NCBI GenBank assembly: GCA_019638455.1
Contig: JAHBTU010000002.1
Span: 964,501-1,028,500 of the forward strand
DNA length: 64,000 bases
Direction of reading: 5' to 3'
From: Saprospiraceae bacterium
GTDB lineage: Bacteria > Bacteroidota > Bacteroidia > Chitinophagales > Saprospiraceae
Position 1 is the stretch's first letter. Every line of letters starts with the position of its first letter. This document shows, one piece after another, positions 59,555 through 64,000 of the stretch. Below the pieces are notes generated by a model. That model was given only the letters and a program-made list of their open reading frames with translations. It was not told the origin of the DNA and ran no database searches. The translations under genes and the position numbers were made by a program.

Positions 59555-59982
59555 CAATTGGGCTTGCGGGTCAACACCTTTTTGTCGCCTGACCAAGTGA
59601 AGGTGTCTGGCACATATATCTTGGCCTCTGGAAGTTCCGTGATTTCGCCATCGGGCGTTTTGACCCTTTTCTTTTTTCGGTCGGGCATTCGAGTGTAAAT
59701 TTTCACCTCCGGCATCGCAATCGTATCCATCGCCACATCGTAGCGACCCTCTTTAATGAGATAATCAAGTATCTCTGGCGAGCCGTGCGAAAGCAGCACA
59801 TTCGTCTCGATGAGGATGGTGCTGCCTGCCCAAGACTGAATGTCATAGACATCGGCTATGTCAAGGTTGACCGTTTTCACCGAATCCACCTCAAAAACCT
59901 GATATATCGTGCGCGACATTTGCGCGTGTGCGGCAGTGGCAGAAACAATGATGATGAGGAAAGATACAAGCAAGCGGGTCAT
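59554..59982 (-). CDS. Small exported protein, first of two paralogues
   Basis: A 142-residue protein with signal peptide MTRLLVSFLIIIVSATAAHAQ. The mature part resembles the 60232-60654 protein: both have a short beta-rich stretch (VNLDIADVYDIQSWAGSTILIE here, VLDLPGSIDLKVWDNPYVRI there) and then GRYDV or GRYNL. It looks like the DUF2807/auto-transporter-adhesin head, but this is only suggestive. It is translationally coupled to the cyclophilin gene. Confidence 0.72.
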   Translation of the reverse strand: MTRLLVSFLIIIVSATAAHAQMSRTIYQVFEVDSVKTVNLDIADVYDIQSWAGSTILIETNVLLSHGSPEILDYLIKEGRYDVAMDTIAMPEVKIYTRMPDRKKKRVKTPDGEITELPEAKIYVPDTFTWSGDKKVLTRKPN

Positions 59983-60137
59983 GGTAGTGACTATTTTGTG
60001 TGCAAAGTTCGCTCAATCGCCGGATAAAATATACTTCACGCCTTCAAGTTTTCAGCATGGATGGATGGTTGATGAATCGCACAGCGTGCCTTACGTCGTC
60101 AACCCCCAGCAACCTTTCAAGGCGGCTCATAAAAGCA

Positions 60138-60170
60138 ATTGCCCGCTCACGTCAACGTGATGCGGGCAAT
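60138..60170 (-). terminator. Hairpin following the second paralogue gene
   Basis: Stem ATTGCCCGC / GCGGGCAAT with TCACG / CGTGA continuing (one bulged T) and a TCAA loop. On the minus strand only four T follow a few bases later, so termination is plausible but not certain. Confidence 0.5.
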
Positions 60171-60231
60171 CGAATTGTGTGCGCGGGGCACGTCGGAACG
60201 CGCTCTTTATAGCGAGTGAAAAACAATCCCA

Positions 60232-60654
60232 CTACCTTTTGGCCGCAAAAGCCTCAGCATTGGGCATTTCTATTTTCAAATCTTTGGGCACAAACACCAC
60301 GAACGTGAGTGTTTCGCGCAACTCCTCCCCCTTGATTCTGATTTGTTTCTGCATGTTTGGCGCCGTGATGGACAAGGCATCGCCGTTTGCTTTTGATATC
60401 AAGTTGTAACGACCGGCATTGGCGAGCTCGCCGAGCATCGCGTTGTTGCCTGTGGGGATGCTGACAGTAATGTTGATGCGAACGTAGGGGTTGTCCCACA
60501 CTTTCAAGTCTATGGAACCCGGCAAGTCCAGCACGATGGTGCCTTTTTCTTCCGTGTTGAAAGACTTTGCAAAGGTTTTTTCCGCGGACTGTGCGGCGAT
60601 GTCGAGGGAAAGCGTGAGGAGGGTAATGGCGAGAAGTGCTATTCGTGTTGTCAT
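60232..60654 (-). CDS. Small exported protein, second of two paralogues
   Basis: A 140-residue protein with signal peptide MTTRIALLAITLLTLSLDIAAQ. The body KTFAKSFNTEEKGTIVLDLP, GSIDLKVWDNPYVRINITVS and ELANAGRYNLISKANG matches the upstream-orientation neighbour at 59554-59982 in order and spacing. Function unknown; the repeating beta pattern suggests an adhesin-like or FecR-tail-like sandwich. It has an unusually good Shine-Dalgarno sequence, AAAGGAGG, 6 nt before the ATG. Confidence 0.75.
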   Translation of the reverse strand: MTTRIALLAITLLTLSLDIAAQSAEKTFAKSFNTEEKGTIVLDLPGSIDLKVWDNPYVRINITVSIPTGNNAMLGELANAGRYNLISKANGDALSITAPNMQKQIRIKGEELRETLTFVVFVPKDLKIEMPNAEAFAAKR

Positions 60655-60660
60655 GGTAAA

Positions 60661-60668
60661 CCTCCTTT
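60661..60668 (-). promoter_or_regulatory. Strong Shine-Dalgarno AAAGGAGG
   Basis: Full 8-base match 6 nt before the ATG. This is notable because the other genes here have A-rich leaders or near-absent leaders instead. Confidence 0.75.
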
Positions 60669-60909
60669 AAATTAATTTGTCGGTTCAAAGTAAAGATTTT
60701 TTTTTGGAAAAAACAAGGAATCCGTGAAATTAAATTCTATTTTTCTTTACGAGATATAAAATAGGTTGGTTGGGCGCGGGTTGACTTTTGTGTTAAGCAG
60801 AGGCTGGAACGGGACATTCGCTTACCTTCGCGGCAAACAACACCGCAAACAGTCAGGCATGACAGCACAAGTCGTTTTACATCGTTTTTTGCCCCAACAC
60901 ACCCTTGCC

Positions 60910-62247
60910 ATGTTTCGCCTTTTAATAATCCTTGCGCTCTGGTTGCATGGCACATCGGGCACCGCGCAAACACCATCCGGCAATGCCGCGCTCCAAAATG
61001 GGCCTATGCTCGGCTATGTGGATATGCGCGAGGCGTTGATTTGGGTGCAAACCACCACACCTAGCACCGTGGTGGTGGAATACTGGGAGACGAGCAACCC
61101 ATCAGCAAAAATGAAAACCGCTCCCGTCGTCACCACCAAAACACACGGCTTCACCGCAAAATGCGTGGCCGACCAAGTGCAGCCAGGCAAAGCCTATCAG
61201 TATGCCGTGCTCATCAATGAGGAAGCAGTGAAGCTCCCTTTCCCCACCGCGTTCAGAACACAACCCTTGTGGCGCTGGCGCACCGACCCCCCCGCTTTCT
61301 CGGTGGCAACGGGCAGCTGTGCTTATACCAATGAGCCAGTGTATGACCGACCCGGCAGACCGTATGGCTCCAATTTTCAGATATACACCAGCATACTCCA
61401 ACAAAACCCCGACGTGATGCTTTGGCTCGGCGACAATGTCTATTACCGCGAGCCGGACTGGTTCACGCGCACGGGCATGGTGCATCGCTACACGCACGAC
61501 CGCTCCATCCCCGAATTGCAGCCGCTACTGGCCTCCACGGCGCACTACGCCATCTGGGACGACCACGATTTTGGCCCCAATGACTCCGACGGCACGTTCG
61601 TGCACAAGGATATGGCTTGGGAGGTTTTCCGAGATTTTTGGGGCAACCCTACATTCGGTGTGAATGGGCAAAAAGGCTGCACCACCTATTTCCAATACAT
61701 GGACGTTGATTTCTTTCTGCTCGACAATCGCTACTTTCGCACCCCCAACGAATGTCGCACCTGCCCCGAGCGCACCTTGTTGGGAAAAGAGCAGCTGAAT
61801 TGGTTTTTAGGCGCGCTGGCACAAAGTCAGGCACCTTTCAAAATAGTAGCCATCGGAGGCCAATTGCTCACGACGAGCGTGAAGCACGAAACGGCCGCCA
61901 ATCTTTTCCCCGCCGAGCGCGACACCATTTTGAATTTCATTGAAAGGGAAAATATCAAAGGCGTTGTTTTTCTGACTGGCGACAAACATTTCACCGAACT
62001 GAGCGCCATGAAAAACGGTGCGGGCAATTGGGTCTATGACCTCACCACTTCGCCGCTTACCTCAGGCACCAACCCCAACGCGGAAGAAAACAAATGGCAT
62101 GTGGAAGGCACGCGCGTGAGCACGCACAACTTCTCCATGCTCCGCTTCAGCGGCACTCGCACCGAGCGGGCGTTGGAAATCACAAACTACGATGCCGACG
62201 GCAAGGAAACGTGGAAAAGAACCATCACGGCCAAAGGAATGAAATGA
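60910..62247 (+). CDS. PhoD-family alkaline phosphatase/phosphodiesterase
   Basis: A 445-residue exported phosphoesterase with signal peptide MFRLLIILALWLHGTSGTAQ. An N-terminal FN3-like PhoD domain (LGYVDMREALIWVQTT) precedes the catalytic domain with SVATGSCAYTNEP, WLGDNVYYREPDWF, YAIWDDHDFGPND and VVFLTGDKHF, which together hold the Fe/Ca metal site. PhoD enzymes release phosphate from phosphodiesters, including teichoic-type or lipid headgroups, when phosphate is short. No Pho box can be supported. The start was placed at the signal-peptide Met, 48 codons downstream of the first in-frame Met. Confidence 0.9.
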   Translation: MFRLLIILALWLHGTSGTAQTPSGNAALQNGPMLGYVDMREALIWVQTTTPSTVVVEYWETSNPSAKMKTAPVVTTKTHGFTAKCVADQVQPGKAYQYAVLINEEAVKLPFPTAFRTQPLWRWRTDPPAFSVATGSCAYTNEPVYDRPGRPYGSNFQIYTSILQQNPDVMLWLGDNVYYREPDWFTRTGMVHRYTHDRSIPELQPLLASTAHYAIWDDHDFGPNDSDGTFVHKDMAWEVFRDFWGNPTFGVNGQKGCTTYFQYMDVDFFLLDNRYFRTPNECRTCPERTLLGKEQLNWFLGALAQSQAPFKIVAIGGQLLTTSVKHETAANLFPAERDTILNFIERENIKGVVFLTGDKHFTELSAMKNGAGNWVYDLTTSPLTSGTNPNAEENKWHVEGTRVSTHNFSMLRFSGTRTERALEITNYDADGKETWKRTITAKGMK

Positions 62248-62400
62248 CGCGAGGCAGCGGCGACAGTCGAACTGCTCATTGTTTTCATGAGTATCACAAC
62301 AAAATCAGCCCAAACAAAAAAAGACCTCTTGCCCGCAGAACTTGTCCCGAAAACTCGGGAGCGACACATTGTTTAACTATCGCACTATACATTGCACAAA

Positions 62401-63447
62401 ATGTCTCCTTTTAATCCAGTAGGGGTGATTGGTGCCGGCAGTTTTGGTACTGCGGTCGCCAACTTGTTGGCGCACAATGCCGACGTATTGTTGTTCAGCC
62501 GCAGTCAAGAAACGGTGGATGCCATCAATCAGAGCCGCTCCCATCTAGGGGTGGAAATCGCGGAAAGGGTGGCCGCCACAAGCGACTTGGAGGAGGTGGC
62601 ACGGCGCTGCTCGCTCATCATGCCTATCGTGCCATCCAATAGTTTCAGGCAAGTGACGCAGGCCATCGCCCCCTACCTGCGTCCGCGCCACATCATCATT
62701 CACGGCACCAAAGGATTCGACCTCAAAGACGTGGAGGAAGACGAGCTGGAGCGCCCCGGTCTCGTGCTGACCCGCTCCAACGTGCGCACCATGAGCGAGG
62801 TGGTGTTGGAGGAAAGCAGCGTGGTGCGGGTAGGATGCCTTTCAGGGCCTAATCTCGCCGCTGAAATCATGCAAGGCCAGCCCACCGCCACTTTGGTCGG
62901 CAGCCGGTTCCGTGAAGTCATTCAGGCGGGACAGGTGGCGCTGAATAGCCAGCGTTTTCATGTGTTTGGCTCCTACGATATTCTCGGCGCAGAGCTCGCC
63001 GGTGCTTTAAAAAACATCGTAGCCTTAGGCTCCGGCATCTTGGGCGGCATGGGCATGGGGCGCAATATCCAAGGGCTGCTCATCGCGCGCGGGCTGGCCG
63101 AGATGGTTTATTTCGGCAAATCGCTCGGCGCTTCGAGCCAAGCCTTCATCGGTGTGGCAGGCATCGGCGACCTTGTGGCGACGGCCACCAGCCTCAACAG
63201 TCGCAACTACACTTTCGGCACACGCCTTGCCCAAGGGGAAACCACCGTCCAAATCCGCGACACGATGCCCGAACTGGCAGAAGGGGTGCGAACGCTCCGA
63301 ATCGCCCACCAACTCGCCCGTCAATACAAACTGCATGTGCCGATAACGAATATGCTATACGCGGTTGTTTTTGAGGGCTTCCCTATCGAAAAAGCGTTGG
63401 AGTACCTGATGACCTATCCGTATGCGGTGGATGTGGATTTTTTGTAA
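62401..63447 (+). CDS. gpsA: Glycerol-3-phosphate dehydrogenase [NAD(P)+]
   Basis: A 348-residue cytoplasmic enzyme that reduces dihydroxyacetone phosphate to sn-glycerol-3-phosphate for phospholipid synthesis. NAD(P) loop GVIGAGSFGTAVANLLA at residues 8-24, VGCLSGPNLAAEIMQGQPTA (core SGPNLAAEI), the catalytic Lys in ELAGALKNIVALGSGI, and GIGDLVATATSLNSRNYTFG near the C-terminal domain. ATG at 62401 is preferred over an upstream TTG. Confidence 0.94.
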   Translation: MSPFNPVGVIGAGSFGTAVANLLAHNADVLLFSRSQETVDAINQSRSHLGVEIAERVAATSDLEEVARRCSLIMPIVPSNSFRQVTQAIAPYLRPRHIIIHGTKGFDLKDVEEDELERPGLVLTRSNVRTMSEVVLEESSVVRVGCLSGPNLAAEIMQGQPTATLVGSRFREVIQAGQVALNSQRFHVFGSYDILGAELAGALKNIVALGSGILGGMGMGRNIQGLLIARGLAEMVYFGKSLGASSQAFIGVAGIGDLVATATSLNSRNYTFGTRLAQGETTVQIRDTMPELAEGVRTLRIAHQLARQYKLHVPITNMLYAVVFEGFPIEKALEYLMTYPYAVDVDFL

Positions 63448-63499
63448 ACGGGCTTGTCAACAAATCGCTAATAGTCCCGTTTTGGCGCATTGATTGCTC

Positions 63500-63507
63500 T
63501 ATTTTTG
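63500..63507 (+). promoter_or_regulatory. -7 box (TATTTTTG) of the last, partial gene
   Basis: TAnnTTTG match 37 nt before the ATG. Confidence 0.5.
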
Positions 63508-63544
63508 CCCGCGTTTTTTAAAAAACTAAAAATTTTCAAAAACG

Positions 63545-64000
63545 ATGAGGCATTTGAGATTTATCCTGTTATCCCTGCTCTTCGGCGCTGGAATCGCTTC
63601 GCAGGCACAAACCAATGCAGCCCAAGCCGACTTCGACAGCACACTCATTCAAGTTCAGATAGAAGGCATCCCTGCCGGGAAAACCCGGCTCGTGGGCATC
63701 TATGGCGACCGCAACTACTTGGCCGACTCGGCTGATGTGGATGCCAATGGACGCTTTGAGATTCGACGCAAAGAGCCGCTCCCCGCAGGGTTCTACACCT
63801 TCCTGCTGCCCGGCGGCAACAAGAATTTTTCCATTCTCATTGACCAAGACCAGCGTTTCACGCTTCGCGCCAAAGCCGACGACATTGCCAACACAATGCA
63901 AGTGAACGGCTCTGTCAACACGGACTTGTTCTACAAAAACGCGATGTTTCAGGCCAAGCAGGACCCTGAAATCCAGCGAACTTCCGAGCTGATGAAAAAC
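63545..64000 (+). CDS. DUF4369-type exported protein, N-terminal part (likely thioredoxin-like)
   Basis: The first 152 residues of a gene that runs off the window. It has signal peptide MRHLRFILLSLLFGAGIASQAQ and then a DUF4369-like beta-sandwich (VQIEGIPAGKTRLVGIYGDRNYL in part, SADVDANGRFEIRRKEPLPAGFY in part). In Bacteroidota such a domain is usually followed by a DUF5106 or TlpA-like thioredoxin domain, which would lie beyond the window. The full product cannot be named from here. Confidence 0.7.
   Translation, partial: MRHLRFILLSLLFGAGIASQAQTNAAQADFDSTLIQVQIEGIPAGKTRLVGIYGDRNYLADSADVDANGRFEIRRKEPLPAGFYTFLLPGGNKNFSILIDQDQRFTLRAKADDIANTMQVNGSVNTDLFYKNAMFQAKQDPEIQRTSELMKN

Noticed and set aside
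59983..60231. Possible riboswitch or structured leader between the two paralogues
   Set aside because: Only one good hairpin (60138-60170) is present and it lies downstream of the gene on the minus strand, so a transcript-end role is more likely. No riboswitch core was recognised.

Overview
The window looks like a chromosome segment of a free-living Bacteroidota, most likely a Saprospiria-type gliding bacterium. The signs are a gldJ homologue next to murF, a PorP/SprF-type outer-membrane protein, at least three secreted proteins with a Por-type (type IX secretion) C-terminal sorting domain, long Bacteroidota-type NusB, DUF5916/DUF2911/DUF4920/DUF1572/DUF1684 proteins, and TAnnTTTG promoter boxes instead of sigma70 -10 boxes. 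Base composition looks balanced to slightly GC-rich. Genus-level placement is inference.

Layout. 0-10 kb: end of a TIGR02757 gene, a lipoprotein, rfbD divergent from a DUF5916 protein, a PemK/MazF-RHH toxin-antitoxin pair, murB, a type IX-secreted hydrolase, a DUF2911 protein, an ElaA-like acetyltransferase and a phosphoesterase. 10-17 kb: an accessory-looking stretch with several unrecognised proteins, a palindromic repeat element, an IS630-family insertion sequence with a frameshifted transposase, a degenerate-receiver SARP-type regulator, a 59-residue helix-turn-helix protein, a V8-like serine protease and a CarboxypepD-like protein. 17-31 kb: MBL-fold hydrolase, heptose-7-P kinase, a secreted protein, nusB, TolC, fabH, a membrane TPR protein, a secreted MORN-caspase, a DUF4920 lipoprotein, nupC divergent from udk (nucleoside uptake and salvage), Uma2 and an MFS pump. 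31-46 kb: amino-acid permease, GH3 glycosidase, AlkD-like glycosylase, aldose epimerase, two FAD oxidoreductases, an FN3 lipoprotein, a DUF1684 protein, a METTL25-like methyltransferase, a bestrophin and a lipoprotein. 46-64 kb: murQ, murF-gldJ and a PorP/SprF gene, a glyoxalase-like protein, MoxR, hflX, a third sorted protein, a Deg-like protease, an epimerase, DUF1572, cyclophilin plus two paralogous periplasmic proteins, PhoD, gpsA and the start of a DUF4369-type protein.

Most genes are housekeeping or envelope functions. The peptidoglycan genes (murB, murQ, murF) are dispersed rather than clustered.

The most unusual content is intergenic. There are at least six families of short dispersed or palindromic repeats, most of them present twice in the window. 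One copy is flanked by a perfect 9-bp target duplication, one pair shows a compensatory base change, and one element is interrupted by a second module that recurs about 4.5 kb away. Four genes carry a Bacteroidota -7 box only 4-8 nt before the start codon, which suggests leaderless mRNAs. I found no rRNA, tRNA or CRISPR array.
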